Below, in pieces: positions 11,055-24,100 of a stretch of DNA of 64,000 bases. The stretch's first letter is position 1. Each line of letters starts with the position of its first letter. The notes under the pieces were generated by a model, which saw only the letters and a list, made by a program, of their open reading frames with translations, was not told where the DNA came from and did not search any database. The DNA is taken from the NCBI GenBank assembly GCA_944989445.1, contig CALYLW010000997.1, positions 372,751 through 436,750 on the forward strand. The letters are read 5' to 3'. A program made the position numbers and the translations under genes. This stretch comes from Ampullaceana balthica. Lineage: Eukaryota > Mollusca > Gastropoda > Lymnaeidae.

Positions 11055-14000
11055 ATGTGTGTGTGTGTTTGTTTGTGTATCTATGTGTGTATGCATTTGT
11101 ATGTGTGTATGAGTGTGTGTGTGTTTGTTTGTGTATCTATGTGTGTATGCATTTGTGTGTGTGTGAGTGAGTTTGTGTGTGTGTATCTATGTGTATATGC
11201 ATATCTGTATGTATGTATCTTTGTGTGTATGTGGGCTAAATAGGTTAATACTTTCATGTTTGTGCTTTACATTGGGGGCCTTCATGAACACATATTTTTA
11301 TCTACATGCGTTCAGGGTTTGGTTAAACCTCACATTTTTTTTTCAAATTCTTGACGTAACTGAAACATTAATAAAGCGAAGTTCCTGGCGAATTTTTTAT
11401 CAAAAACGTTTGAAAACAAAGTCGAACTTGCCAATACAGTTCCTCCTTGCACTCGTGTAATTGAGTTTACCACCAGACCTCCATGCACACATAGTTCCGT
11501 CATTGACTTGGTATGTGAAAGCCGACGCCTGCTCGTTGCAGATCATAGAATCGGAGTACAGAGTTACTTGACTTGTATCTCTTGTGGATTTGGATGGTAT
11601 CGGCCAAGAACCTGGAGAATGGATTTTTTTTCTTTTATTTCAAAGTTTGTGTTTACCTGCATGGATCTTTCTGAAATATTAATGACATTATACATCAACG
11701 GTGACCGAATTCCGGCTTGAGAGCCGCATGTGGCTCTGCTGTGATCACGTTGCGGCTAGTGGAAAAAGTCATGAAATTAAAACTTTTCATTTGAAATTTG
11801 TGATATAAAAATAAATTGTAAGGTTGTTTTTTTAATCTTGACCGAAAGGTTGAAAATAATTTGTGATTTATCTTAATTAATAAAAAGCAAGCTTGATGAT
11901 TTAAAGTCTGGAGTGAGAAAGTTGCAGACACTGTTTAAGTTATGCCATCGCTTGGAATATTGCTCGTGCTAAACGACCTCATTCTGAGAGAACTTCTACA
12001 CCACAACAAGCTACCAACCAGATATATTTAAAAAATGCTAGTTCAAAGACTACTCAGCAGAGTCATAACAATTAATGTTGACTATAATTATGAGTCTATT
12101 CGCAAAGTGTTTCTGTTCATACATTTTAAGTACTTAAATTTTAATTGTGCAACTGTAACGCATATATTTTTTTCATTATACGGTTAGTTTTAAAACAAAT
12201 GAAAAGTTTAAAGTTTAAATCATTAAATTAGAATGAAAAATAATTTTCGAAATTAAGTTTCCATTGCGAGTGGGGTCGTGACTCGTGACACAGATTCTTC
12301 AATGAGGCTTTCAACAATTTTTTTAAATTCTAAAATGGCTCACAGTTACTATAGGTCTGGCTACCCATATTATCCATAAACGTGTTATTGTTAAATAATT
12401 TTTTTAAGAATAGTTTACAGATCGAAACCTTACTCTTACTCTTATGAAAGTTTTCAAAACAATGCCATGTTTGTTTTTTTGTGTGGTTGCAATGGAGAGA
12501 TTTTTTTATATTTAACTTATTAAGAGTTTTTTTTTAAAATTCCAATTCAAAAAATAATACAGACATCATATCCATCAGTAAGAAAAGATAAGAATGACAC
12601 TGGTCTTATCTATCTTATCTGTTACAGACGCTCCTTCTATACAGAAGATTATTGCGTCATACGCTTATCTATGGTTTGTGTTTAGTCCTGCATTCTTATT
12701 AGAGATTTAAATGTTGATAAAGTGTTGTGTCTTCCTGGCTCCTTCAGGCAACCCATTCCACGCCCGAATTCCGGAAAGGAAGAACAAAAATTGTATGTGT
12801 TTGTTCTTGCCCACGGAATAAGAAAGGTGTTTTTATCCTTATGTCTATCTGAGGGTTGTATTAAGTTATCTTTGTGTTTATGTTGTATTCATTTCTGGAG
12901 AATATTCAAAAGTGACAAGGATAACACCGTTAGTTAAATCATTAAACCTAGAAACACTAGAGGATAGAAAGAACCAAGAGTAAAGTATTAATTATCCATA
13001 ATTCAATTAATAATAAGCTACAAATAAAATACAATAGTCAATAGTTTAAAAACAAAAATTTTCGTGTAATCGTCGGTAATTGTATTATTATTTATCGGCC
13101 ACTATTTTGAAATCCTTTATATTAGGGGGCCGTCCATAAAGTACGACAAGCTCCAGAGGGAAAAGGGGGTGTAAGAAAGTGTGACAGTTTGTGACAGGGG
13201 GGAGGGTGGTGTCTGGCCAAGTGCGACGTCCCGCTGTATTATATTAAATTTTGATTATTTTGTTAATAAAAAACAACATTTTTGTTCGAAAGTGTGACTT
13301 ACTTTAGAGGGGGGGGCCAAAATGTGACAGTTTGTGACTAGGGGGACGGGGGGAGTTTAAAATGGTCAAAAATTAGCGTGACGTACTTTATGGACAGCCA
13401 CTTAACTCGTGGCGTCTGGTTAATTGTCTGATTGCTTGATTTTTTGCCGAAAAATCTTCGGATCAATTTTTAGCCCACTTCCCCGTATACTAGCAAGCTG
13501 AAATTTTGCGGGCAGACTCGTGCAGACGATAAAAATGATCTATCAAGTTTTCATATCGATCAAATTTACTGTAATTAAATTAATCAATTTTTAGATTATC
13601 TCTATGTATCTCTATGTAGCATGTTAATTTTTGTGCTAGAGTGTCGCGATGCGTATTATATTGAGCAATCTTTTTAATATTTTCTTGTCACGCAGTGCTG
13701 TGCGTATTGTATTGACGATACTTTTTAAAATGTATTCCCGATCTGTAAATGTTTATGCTAATCTGTCGCACGGTGCGCATTATATTAAACATGTTTTTAT
13801 AACCCTTTTCCCGTGATAAAATCGAGACTGTTTTAGTTTTTTTTTACTATAAATCCTTTATATATTAGACATAACTAAAATTTTGGATTTTTGGATTGTC
13901 GAGCGATGTTTATTATATATAATAAACACACTTTTAGTTTTGTCTCGTAAATGAATAATTGATAGTTAAGAAATGTGTCTATTACGTTGTTGTTGTTTGT

Positions 14001-15652
14001 TTTGTTTTTGTTTTTTTTGACTACCAATAATTTGTAATTGATTGGTCGATTTATCGTTAAAAGTAATTTAATCGTTAAAATTTGTTAATGATAATCGAGA
14101 ATTAATTAATCGCTAATTTCAGCAACCCTACATAAAACCTACCATTCACTTTGCTTCGGTGAACTGACCTATATTAGAATGAATGTATATGCAATATTTT
14201 TCGGGGGGTAGGGGCATAAGAATTTTAAAATGACTTTGGTGGGACATGGCACAAAAACGTTGGATTAACCCATTAGAATTTCATATGCCACAAGACAACA
14301 CATTAATAGTTGTCGGTCTACTCACCATTTCATATGTCACAAGACAACACATCAATAGTTGTCGGTCTACTCACCATTTCATATGCCACAAGACAATACA
14401 TCAATAGTTGTCGGTCTACTCACCATTTCATATGCCACAAGACAACACATCAATAGCTGTCGGTCTACTCACCCACTCGTCAGCTACGCTCTTCTGCGGA
14501 CACACGCATTCTCTCAGTTCCTAAGAGACGCACAAAAACTTTTGGCGAAAGGTCGTTCTCTTTTTGTGTAGCCAAACTATGGAATACTCTACCATTACAC
14601 ATACGTAGTATCCAAACAACCAAGTCCTTCAAGACTGAACTTAAGACACATCTTTTTCAAAATTTACTTTCCAAATTAATGAAACAACAATTCTTTTAAT
14701 GATTAACGTTGCTTTTTTGTGTTATGTACTGTAATTAATGTGGTTGTTATGGTATGAATAATAATTTATTACTTATATGTATGTTAATACCTTCATGTAA
14801 AGCGCGGTAAGCACAGTTCCTTACTGGGATGCAGCGCTATATAAATTATCCATTTATTATTTTTTTATTATTATTATTATTATACAAATGATAAAAAACA
14901 TTTATATTCACTAACCTTACTGTAATTGTTAATCAATCAGTATAATATTGAAGTATAATAAAGGCCAATCAAATCACCAGATTTGCAGTGTTATATAACG
15001 ACTGCACATCGAGTATAAAATATTATGGAAATGCCTCTAATCTCACCAGGTATAAAGTATTTTCTACAAGACAATCAACACACACGATGTAATGTTTCAT
15101 TGACAAGATAACTAACTTACCAGGTGTGCAGTGTTTGGTGACATTGTTAAACTGGACACTCCTGCATGAGGGAAACTCACGTGCACATCTTGCTACACAC
15201 GACACTGGTGACACGTCAGTCCAACCAGGGGATAAGGAAATTATTTGAACTGTAGCATTCGTGTTTCTCTTGAAATTTCTGCCGTTATCGGATCTAGACA
15301 CGGCTTAAAAATATATTTATATAGTGAGATATTTCTTTACATAATTTTATTGAAGTGAAATGTGCATAAGAAGTAGGCAAACGAGTTAAAATTACCTTTT
15401 AAAAATCACAAATATAACTTTTAAAAGACTATTCATTACATCATAGTTATCATAACAATAGTGTCTAACGTCTCTTAAATTAATGATGTTTTTACGTATA
15501 TCCTGTTTTTCTTGTGTGCGTTTTCTTTTTTTTAATTCAATTTGTCTTTTAGAAATGTTGAAGCTTCTCTTTTTACTGAATAAGTTCAATTCGAAATTAT
15601 AAAGAGAGAATGTTTTCATTAACACGCAAAGTTCTTACATGAGATCATTATA

Positions 15653-15698
<46 letters not shown>

Positions 15699-15815
15699 GT
15701 AGTGCAATGCACAGATACAATGTATTGTATTCAAATATGACCGCATACCTAGAAACAAGACCACTGTCACGAAGTAAATGTATATCGACATATCTTTACA
15801 GATTTTCTTCACCAT
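9874..15815 (-). CDS. Lectin gene B: secreted PAN-like plus C-type lectin domain protein (5 exons)
   Basis: Join of 15815-15749, 15303-15121, 11611-11432, 10824-10642 and 10013-9874; 753 nt, 250 residues. Exon 1 encodes a lysine-bearing start and a strongly hydrophobic signal core. The PAN-like exon carries C-x3-C, SC and HCTPG cysteines. The CTLD is long form, with WIGLDD, FVWADG, an intact QPD triplet, an EDC cysteine, LND before the next cysteine, and FICES at the end. QPD followed by ND is the classical galactose-type, calcium-dependent arrangement (family knowledge). All introns are phase 1; intron 3 starts with GC instead of GT. Exon lengths are identical to gene C and the flanks are alignable, so B and C are recent tandem duplicates. 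Confidence 0.88.
10642..10824 (-). CDS. Gene B exon 4, CTLD core
   Basis: 183 nt starting NHGRLYTIQTYYKLQ and containing YWIGLDDINKEGEFVWADG. Acceptor CTTTAAAG, donor GTACCA. Three residues shorter than D and E in total exon architecture but equal to gene C. Confidence 0.88.
11015..11235 (+). repeat. TA/TG microsatellite in intron 3 of gene B
   Basis: (TA)n followed by (TG)n with GTTTGTGTATCTATGTGTG repeats of roughly 70 bp. Confidence 0.88.
11432..11611 (-). CDS. Gene B exon 3, linker and CTLD start, GC donor
   Basis: 180 nt. It carries the N-terminal CTLD cysteine pair (MICNEQ and TMCAW) and the first core cysteine (SARRNC). The reading frame joins exon 4 only if the intron starts at GCAAGT; GT alternatives nearby give a stop or a frameshift. 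Confidence 0.85.
12595..12985 (-). mobile_element. LINE 3' fragment (jockey-like), minus orientation
   Basis: Reverse copy of the 3' end of the element at 34376-35310, including the GATAAGATAA-type tail and the block TCTTCTGTATAGAAGGAGC. Lies in intron 2 of gene B. Confidence 0.7.
13110..13875 (+). mobile_element. MITE-1 copy interrupted by a nested MITE
   Basis: AATCCTTTATATTA is interrupted at 13125 and resumes as TTAACTCGTGGCGTCTGG at 13402. The far end is near ATAAATCCTTTATATATTAG at 13850-13870. Confidence 0.65.
13125..13401. mobile_element. PIF/Harbinger-type MITE with TTA target duplication
   Basis: Inverted ends GGCCGTCCATAAAGTACG and CGTACTTTATGGACAGCC. Flanked by TTA on both sides, and the empty site can be read in the host MITE-1 copy. 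A 3-bp TWA duplication is the PIF/Harbinger signature (family knowledge). Confidence 0.75.
14269..14475 (+). repeat. 49-bp tandem repeat, about 4 copies
   Basis: Unit CATTTCATATGCCACAAGAC, then AACACATCAATAGTTGTCGG and TCTACTCAC. It abuts the LINE tail at 14476 and probably arose within it. Confidence 0.88.
14476..14886 (+). mobile_element. Non-LTR retrotransposon 3' end (L2/CR1-like)
   Basis: Broken ORF end reads AKLWNTLPLHIRS then TTKSFKTELKTHLF, the usual C-terminus of LINE ORF2. The 3' end is GCGCTATATAAATTATCCAT with an (ATT)n tail, shared with 1278-1532. Confidence 0.72.
15121..15303 (-). CDS. Gene B exon 2, PAN/apple-like domain
   Basis: 183 nt. The acceptor ending TTTTAAG was chosen over a nearby CTAG because only it keeps phase 1 (alanine, then VSRSDNGRNF). 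It contains SCVARCAREFPSCRS and ends HCTPG. The GTAAGT donor lies at the edge of a degenerate 37-bp tandem duplication. Confidence 0.83.
15656..15694. repeat. AT microsatellite in intron 1 of gene B
   Basis: Perfect (AT)n run. Confidence 0.95.
15749..15815 (-). CDS. Gene B exon 1, signal peptide
   Basis: ATG plus 21 further codons; MVKKICKDMSIYIYF continues into a valine/leucine-rich core. The donor is GTATGC. The same 67-nt exon, in the same frame, occurs in gene C with conservative substitutions, which supports it as real coding sequence. Confidence 0.82.
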
Positions 15816-16180
15816 TTCCTACCAGACTCGAAATAATTTTATTATTCACGTATATGGTTAAAAAAATCAACTCTAACGGAATTTTTAAAATAAGAATACT
15901 GCGTGTATCACGTTTAATGATTGTTGGAGCAAGTAGAAACAAAGTCAATGTTTTTGGATGGGGGGTTTTCTTCACACACAGAATAACGTGATTGCAAGAG
16001 TATTTCTTTTATCTTAACTTGATACAAGACTCGCTTTCAGCCAATTATATTATTCTTTGATCATGCAAGCAGGAAGACAAAATAGACCAACTCTCACGTT
16101 TAATTAAGTTTTCTGTTTGACTGAAGGATTGTTGTCAAGATAATCATATTGTGTGGGTGGTAGAAGGAGAGGGGAGGTCT
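15816..16180 (-). promoter_or_regulatory. Upstream region of gene B conserved with gene C
   Basis: About 360 bp upstream of the start is alignable with 28279-28640, including the block CTCACGTTTAATTAAGTTTTC. This is the presumed promoter carried by the duplication. No specific factor site is claimed. Confidence 0.45.
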
Positions 16181-16741
16181 CAACGTTGCTGTTTATATCC
16201 ATCGTGCAAGTTAGTGAAGATCAACAAAGTACTTGCATTTTGCAAGTGCGGACTCTTCTGAAGCCGCAGGTAATTGACTTATGTTGTTACCTATTGTTGA
16301 AAGTATTTCATATCAATATTTTATCATTAATTACACTGGTCCACAAATTTTCATTTTTTTTTAAACTGCAGACATGCAAATAGGTGTCTCTTACACAACT
16401 TTTCATGCTGATTCTAAATGTGTAATCCAAATTTTTGTATCACGTCAGGATTTTTTTAACTTTCACATTTTATAATTATATATTAAATATATATATTATT
16501 TATATTTTATAATATAGGTAAAAGTCAATAAACCAGCAACAAAAATATACGATGGATAATATACTTCAATCATGCAGAAAACTATTGGAAGTTGCAAAAT
16601 TATCAACCAAGTGCAATATAAAAGCAGACTTACATTTATTAATTGTCTATCACTCTGTACATAGTCTTTTCAGTGATTTTCATTCATGAGCAGCACCAGG
16701 ATTATGACGTTTCAATGACCAGCAATAGTCGGCCATCATAT

Positions 16742-17690
16742 TCACATTCTACCTTGGTATCGACTCACCATTGCACAAATGTAATGATGGAAACTTTCAT
16801 CCTGCTCTTCACTGTATGCACCAAGATTTGCAGGAAAGTAGTCAACGCGGGAGTCCAAAAAGTGCAACTTGACAATCATGCGGCAACCGAAAGCCTGAAA
16901 TTTGGCGACCATGTTCTTAACAAGACTTTTGTAATTGTCTGACTTGAATTTATCTAAGAAATTGTTGAAAACATCTTTAAAAGCATTCCAGGCTTCCAGT
17001 TCAACCGTGGCCAATTTAGATGTAAACTCCTCATCTTCAGGTAATTCTCGGATCTGCGGTCCAACAAAGATACCTGCAGCCAACTTGGCTTCACTTATGT
17101 GTAGACATTTTTCTGACAAATATAGAAAGCCAGAGTCAGTATGGTCCATACTCTTGACAAAAGCTTTCATTAACCCCGGTTTTATATGGAGTGGTGAAAG
17201 GAGAAATATATGTGCTTTTACCAAAGGCTGTAACTTGACACTGTAACTTCCTGGGGTGAAATCTTCTCTTGGTGGCCAAACTTTCTTGGCATAATGCTCT
17301 GCTATCCCAGAGGCAAAAAAAACATCGACATTTTGAATATCCTCCTTAGAGCCCTAATATGACGGCTATGACCTTTAAATCCCCACATTTCAACCGATTG
17401 TGCTAGTCATAATTCAAAGATCTGAGCAACAGTTTCATGTTTTCATACGTCCCTTTCAGTGTTATCGAGTGTGCCACTGGAAGTGAAGATACTGTGTTTC
17501 CATTAAATGGAAGAACTGCTTTCCTACTGCGCTTTGACGAATCTCCACTGATTGTGCATGCTCCTCTTGTTGAATCAAACGACATTCGTTATGCAAAAAT
17601 AGTAGTGTCACATGACTTAAAGGCTCGCGCCAAATCATGGGCACACCAAATGGCATACTTTTCATATATACTTTTCTTATATATATAAGA
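16742..17690 (-). pseudogene. Broken transposon-associated ORF
   Basis: The longest intact part (160 codons) has LSPLHIKPGLMKAFVKSMD, GIFVGPQIREL, FKSDNYKSLV and DESFHHYICAMVSRYQGR. Upstream, in other frames, lie CGDLKVIAVILGL, FFCLWDSR and MPFGVPMIWREP. These blocks in this order form a multicopy protein found in many invertebrate genomes that I recognise as mobile-element associated, without a certain superfamily. At least two frameshifts and a stop break it. Confidence 0.65.
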
Positions 17691-18840
<1,150 letters not shown>

Positions 18841-19654
18841 TATTATTATTATTATTATTTTGTTCACCTATATAGCGCAGTACCCCAACCTACAGCTTGG
18901 GCTCACAGTAATTTACAAACATGTTCAACAACTACAGAAAACACATTGCAATCTAAATCTTCCTAAACATAGCTACACACAAAATAAACGATATAATAGC
19001 CCAAGTCACAGGTTGGAAGGAAGGATCCGTAGCGATATGACGTCATTTTTTTAGCTTATATTTAAGTATATATACAAGGCGCGCATCAGGAGGTGTGCAA
19101 ATTTCTAAAAATTCTAAAAGATTCTAAAAAATATATTATATGACCTACAAGTTTTAGCTTATATTTTATTTTTGGAAAAGATAGCGATGTAAAAAGAGGA
19201 TTTAAGGATTTATAATTATAAAATACTTTGTGTACATTTCAGGAAGTTTAATATTTCGTATTTATCAAACAAGGATAAGTTACTTGGGCTTTTCACCAAA
19301 AAAAAGTGGACGCTGTAGGCGCCCTAAAACCCCTAGTTCCCTTATAAATGTTCAGAAATGGACGCATCTGTGATTCATCCAAAACAGTAAACACATACAA
19401 AATAAAATTTCGTGTGGGGTCATATAATTTTGTGTTCATTTAAAAATGAATGCCAAGTTGTTTTTTTTTCTATTTTACATTTGATTATTTTACCCTCGTT
19501 CCTATCAAAGTAAACGTAGACAGAGTAAGAATATTTTTTTCTTAACCAACATGGCTTCTACCAGCTTGTTTATTACACAACTCTATGTCTCTGTAGTCGT
19601 TGGTAATGATTTTTGTCATTGATCTGTAGCAATATATTTTTATTACATATGATC

Positions 19655-19858
19655 GTAAAATGTCAACTACACATGTGAAATGTCAACTTTGAATTTCAAA
19701 TACACATGTGAAATGTCATCATTTAATGTCAACTAAACATGTGAAATGTCAACACTGAATGCCAACTAACCATGTGAAATGTCAACATTGAATGTCAACT
19801 ACACATATGAAATGTCAACATTGAATGTCAACTAAACCTGTGAAATGTCAACCTAGTG
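19655..19858 (+). repeat. About 33-bp tandem repeat, 6 copies
   Basis: Unit of the type ACATGTGAAATGTCAACATT plus GAATGTCAACTA, carrying internal AAATGTCAAC repeats. Confidence 0.85.
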
Positions 19859-20384
19859 CAGATTAAAGATAAAAGTTCCCGGATTGTGATCGATAATTTC
19901 CAATAAAGTCGGCAATCTGGCTGAATCCTTGTACAAGACGCTCAGATTTGTGTAATACCCTTGATGTTCTTATCACGCACCCAGCGCAGTGCTGCTATCT
20001 AAACACTGAGGGACCGGGGAGGAACGAAAATAATTGAGTGTAAGGTTCCAATGTCTTCTTATTTTGTTGCCATTCATAAGGAGTTCACGATCAGTTGATT
20101 ATCATAATAGTAGAAGTAGTCGGGAAATCATTATTGTTATTGTATATATTTTATCGTATTATTATTATTATTTTATTAATATTATTATTATTATTTTATA
20201 ATTATTGCCATTCATAGGAGACTACACGATCAGTCGATTTTCTTTCTTTATAAGCATCATATTATGATGAAATATATTATAATTATTATCATTAATAGTA
20301 GAAGAAGTCATAAAATCACTATTGTTTTTTAGTATATATTTTATTGTAATATTATTTATTTATCATTATAAAATAACGCGAGCA
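19859..20384. other. No gene seen
   Basis: Contains ATT-rich microsatellites and two related blocks at about 20070 and 20200 (TGCCATTCATA, CACGATCAGT), an old local duplication. Confidence 0.5.
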
Positions 20385-20700
20385 AGTTAACATGACGAAT
20401 GAACCTCGCGAGAGTCTAGCAATCACAGTTAATGGCTGGCAAGCGAGGGTGGTTCAGTGGGGGGATGTGGTATCTCAACCACAGAGAGCAAGTGTCGAGA
20501 CCAAAAATGCGTCTTGCTTGCTACTTGAGTCGGCGGTCCCCCTGACGTACACTCGCGTCATTCTCATTTCTTCGTGCTGCTCTTTGTGTCCGTTCTTCCC
20601 CCCTTTCTTTGCACTATCTATGAGCAAGTCTGCGGCGTATCCTACGTTGCGGATAGTATTTAGTAATAATAATAATAAGATAAATCTTATTGATCATTTC
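20385..20700 (+). mobile_element. tRNA-like SINE candidate
   Basis: A-box-like TGGTTCAGTGG at 20450-20460 and B-box-like GTGTCGAGACC at 20492-20502, followed by a GC-richer body and an (AAT)n tail near 20664. It lies downstream of the stop of gene C. A search for other copies with target duplications would decide. Confidence 0.45.
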
Positions 20701-20963
20701 AAAATATAAAAAAATATTTAAACAACAAATACAAAACTAGAAATTTCGTTTTTTTTATTTTATTTATTTTTGTCATTTGAAAGAACTCGGATCCTTTTTT
20801 TTTAAAGAAGTTTTTGTTTAATGAACTGTGTTGTTTACCGACAACAAATTACAATGTAGCATTAATTTCTACGTAAAAATAGTTTATCTGGTATTCTCTT
20901 GTGATCTGTTACCACACATCAGAAAGCATGAGGTAAGATTTCAGGCCAACTGTCTAGGCCTGG

Positions 20964-21103
20964 CTATTTAATTAACATCTGGGCCGCTGCCTCGGATTCA
21001 CAAATGAACTGCCACTCGTCCTTACAGGGGATGTCATTGAGCGGCCCGAAGCTGGAATTGTAGATAGCACAGTCTTCGATACCAAGGGAATCATCGGGCT
21101 GAC
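20964..21103 (-). CDS. Gene C exon 5, CTLD end with QPD and stop
   Basis: 140 nt. QPDDSLGIEDC, LNDIPC, FICES, stop TAG. The immediate 3' flank is nearly identical to that of gene B, marking the duplicated unit. Confidence 0.89.
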
Positions 21104-24100
21104 CTAAAACGCGATTGAAGGAATAAGTTAAAGAGGATAAACGAAACAATACATGAAGACAATAAATCAAATAAACTAAACTAAATTTAGCTTTGGTTAA
21201 CGTTGCATTAATCGAAACTCTCTTTCACGGTTAATTCATGCAATTAATAAAATGAAAAGAAGTTGCTTGCAAGACTATGTGGTGCATGAGGCATGTTATG
21301 ATTTTGTTATAGTAGCCTAATGTACTGGACCAGAGGCGTAACAACAACTTGGTATAGGTGCAGTTGCCCAGGGCACCGAGGGCTAATCCTTCAATAATCA
21401 ATTTATTCTGCATAATTAAGTATTTTCCCTATTTCTCAAGGGCGCCAAAATGAATTAGCCAAAGTTACGCTTTTGTACTGGGCTATAAAAGGTTTTAACT
21501 CTATTTGGTTGCAGTTATTTTTTTCGGTAAAGAATAGAGCAGAAATAATTGTAACTAAAGTTGTATCTCAAATTGTATCTTTAAATTTTAAAAAATGTGA
21601 AAACTTTCCTTTAAATTTATCATCAACTTTTGCTGCATTCTCCTACTGCATGAATTATGTCTGTAATATAACGAGTTGTTGAACTACTTCTGTTATAGAT
21701 GCAATTGCGTTTAAACATTTACATTTTCTAGTTGGATTTTTTTAAAACTAATAAATATAATTACACTAAATTCATTTAATCTACTTTTTACTTTCGAATA
21801 TCGACATGACAGAAGCTTACATTTCGAAAACATGACAAGAATAAGTACAATTGGCATCGCTGGGATATTTTCTAAACTTCTAACTAAGCTTGGTTACAAT
21901 TAACAAGCCATTTGCTAGGAAGTGTTACCTGGGTGGAAGACCTGATTTCTCCAATGCCATTGAAGAGCAGTTCCGTCAGCCCATACAAACTCCCCTTCGT
22001 TGTCCATGTCATCAAGTCCTACCCAGTACCGATGGTGCTCACCATTGTAATTATGAAGAAGCCGATCCAACTTCTCAGGTGTCTGTATCGTGTACAAGCG
22101 GCCATGATTTTCTTTAGAGAGCAAAACATTTTTAAAAGAATACACTTTTTTTCCTATTCAAATTGTATTGTATTACATATTAAAAATTTTGTGTTTTTTT
22201 TTCTAGTACAGAAGTGTTATAAATATATCAAGTTGCTCTTTTGAAAATCTACAACAAAAGTCACCTTCAGTGTATATGTATGTTTACATGAATCTATGAA
22301 TGTATGTAAGAGTGTAAGTATGTATATATTTATATATGTATATTGTCAGGGAAATGTTATAGGTTTATGTGGTTTTCCCTATCTGTGAATGTTAATACTT
22401 GTCTGTTGTGCTGTGCGCATTATATTGGACACATTTTTAGTTATGACGTAACATGAGGGGATGTGACGCGAGATAGTGAACGTGACGTAGGCACGGTTGG
22501 GAGTCGAAAGCAGTTAGAGGATTGATGTTGTGTGTGCGGAAGGACCTTGTTAAAGAGTCGGATGTTATTAAGCATGTAGAATGTTCTGATGGTGTTGAGT
22601 TGGGTTGAGCTTTAGCCTGTCCTTGTTGGTCATACAATTTCCAGAACACAGAACGTAACATTTGGGGCTACGTCCGGGATTTGTTGACCGATGCAGCAAA
22701 CAACTCAAACTCCCAGTAGACATAAGACGCATAGACCAGAATCGGAGATTGATTCAACTGCAAGTCAAGATAATAGGAGACATCAAATTTTAGTGAGTGA
22801 AATTTGTATGATGGTCTCTTTCTTTCAAACAAGGTTAGTTTCATTGTTCGCTCTACCGTGCTCAGTGACGAGCGTGCTGTCGTTGTCGTTGCAGTCAATC
22901 AACGCAACGTGGGCCTGTCCTACCCACGTCAAGTGTGGTGTAGGTGCCGTTACAGTCAATCAACGCAACGTGGGCCTGTCCTACCCACGTCAAGTGTGGT
23001 GTAGGTGCCGTTACAGTCAATCAACGCAACGTGGGCCTGTTCTACCCACGTCAAGTGTGGTGTAGGTGCCGTTACAGTCAATCAACGCAACGTGGGCCTG
23101 TTCTATACACATCCAGTGGGGTGTGAGTGCTGTTCCTGTCGATCAACTCAACGTGGGCCTGTTCTATACACGTCCAGTGTGCTTTCGGAGTTTTCCTGTC
23201 CATCAACGCAACGTGGGTCTGTTCTATACACGTCCAGTGTGCTGTCGGAGTGCTCCAGTCCATCAAAGCAATGTAGGCCTGATCTATCCAGTATCAGGTG
23301 TGCTGTGGGTGACCGTCGTATCAATTCAGCGAGGCGTTGGGCTGTTTTACTTGCCTCCTTGACTTTGTTTTGGACACTGGTGCTTTAAGTTATTATGATT
23401 GACACTTAGTTGTAATGTGAATAATGTGAATAATACTCTAGAAACAGGCAAGTGTATATTATATTCTCGATATTTTTCAGCATATACTCATTTTATGTTT
23501 CATTTTAATTGATAAACACGTTTTACCTAAACGATTTAATATGGACCGAGCACCTTTAGCTGAAATTTATGAGCTGTTAGTGTTCGAAAAATTAAAGGAG
23601 CACAAAACAAAATTACCAGAAGCTGAAGATGAATCGATGAACTTAAAACTGAAAATTGCCAATAAGGATTAAGAATATTTTAGTGTGCTAAAAATAGTCT
23701 AGGATAAAGATGATAAACTGCCAGACATGGATAGAAATTTAAGCATTACAAACAACGAAACAGCATATCTCAGTAAAACTGTAGATGAAAAAGATTATTT
23801 ATTAGAAAATTTAAAGAGTGAGCTGAAGGGAAAAAATGTAGAAACCACAAATTTTTAATAAAGTCTTGCTCAGAGAGAAATGGAGAATTTCGAGTTAAGT
23901 CGAAACGTAACACTTAAAGAAGAAGAAATTGCTGAGTTGTGGAGAATGATAGTAGAATATAAAAGAACCCGTAAAAAACATGTTTTTTACTATAAATCCT
24001 TTATTTATGAGACGTAACTAAAAGTATGTTCATTATAATTTGCATCGCATGACAATCCAAAAATCTAAAATTTGTGTTATGTCTCATATATAAAGGATTT

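Noticed and set aside
10979..11243. Valine/cysteine-rich ORFs
   Set aside because: TG microsatellite translation.
14269..14475. CRISPR-like array
   Set aside because: The 49-bp units are contiguous without variable spacers and belong to a LINE tail in a eukaryotic context.
15294..15296. Alternative CTAG acceptor for exon 2 of genes B and C
   Set aside because: It would need a phase-2 partner, while the signal exon ends in phase 1; the acceptor 10 bp upstream restores the frame in both genes.
16935..17246. Plus-strand ORF of 103 codons
   Set aside because: Antisense shadow of the better-supported transposon ORF on the minus strand.
19655..19858. CRISPR-like short repeats
   Set aside because: Directly adjacent, mutually diverged units; an ordinary minisatellite.
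22691..23388. Repeated-peptide protein (QSINATWAC units)
   Set aside because: Unit length 61 bp is not a codon multiple; the same peptide appears in all frames, so this is a tandem repeat artefact.
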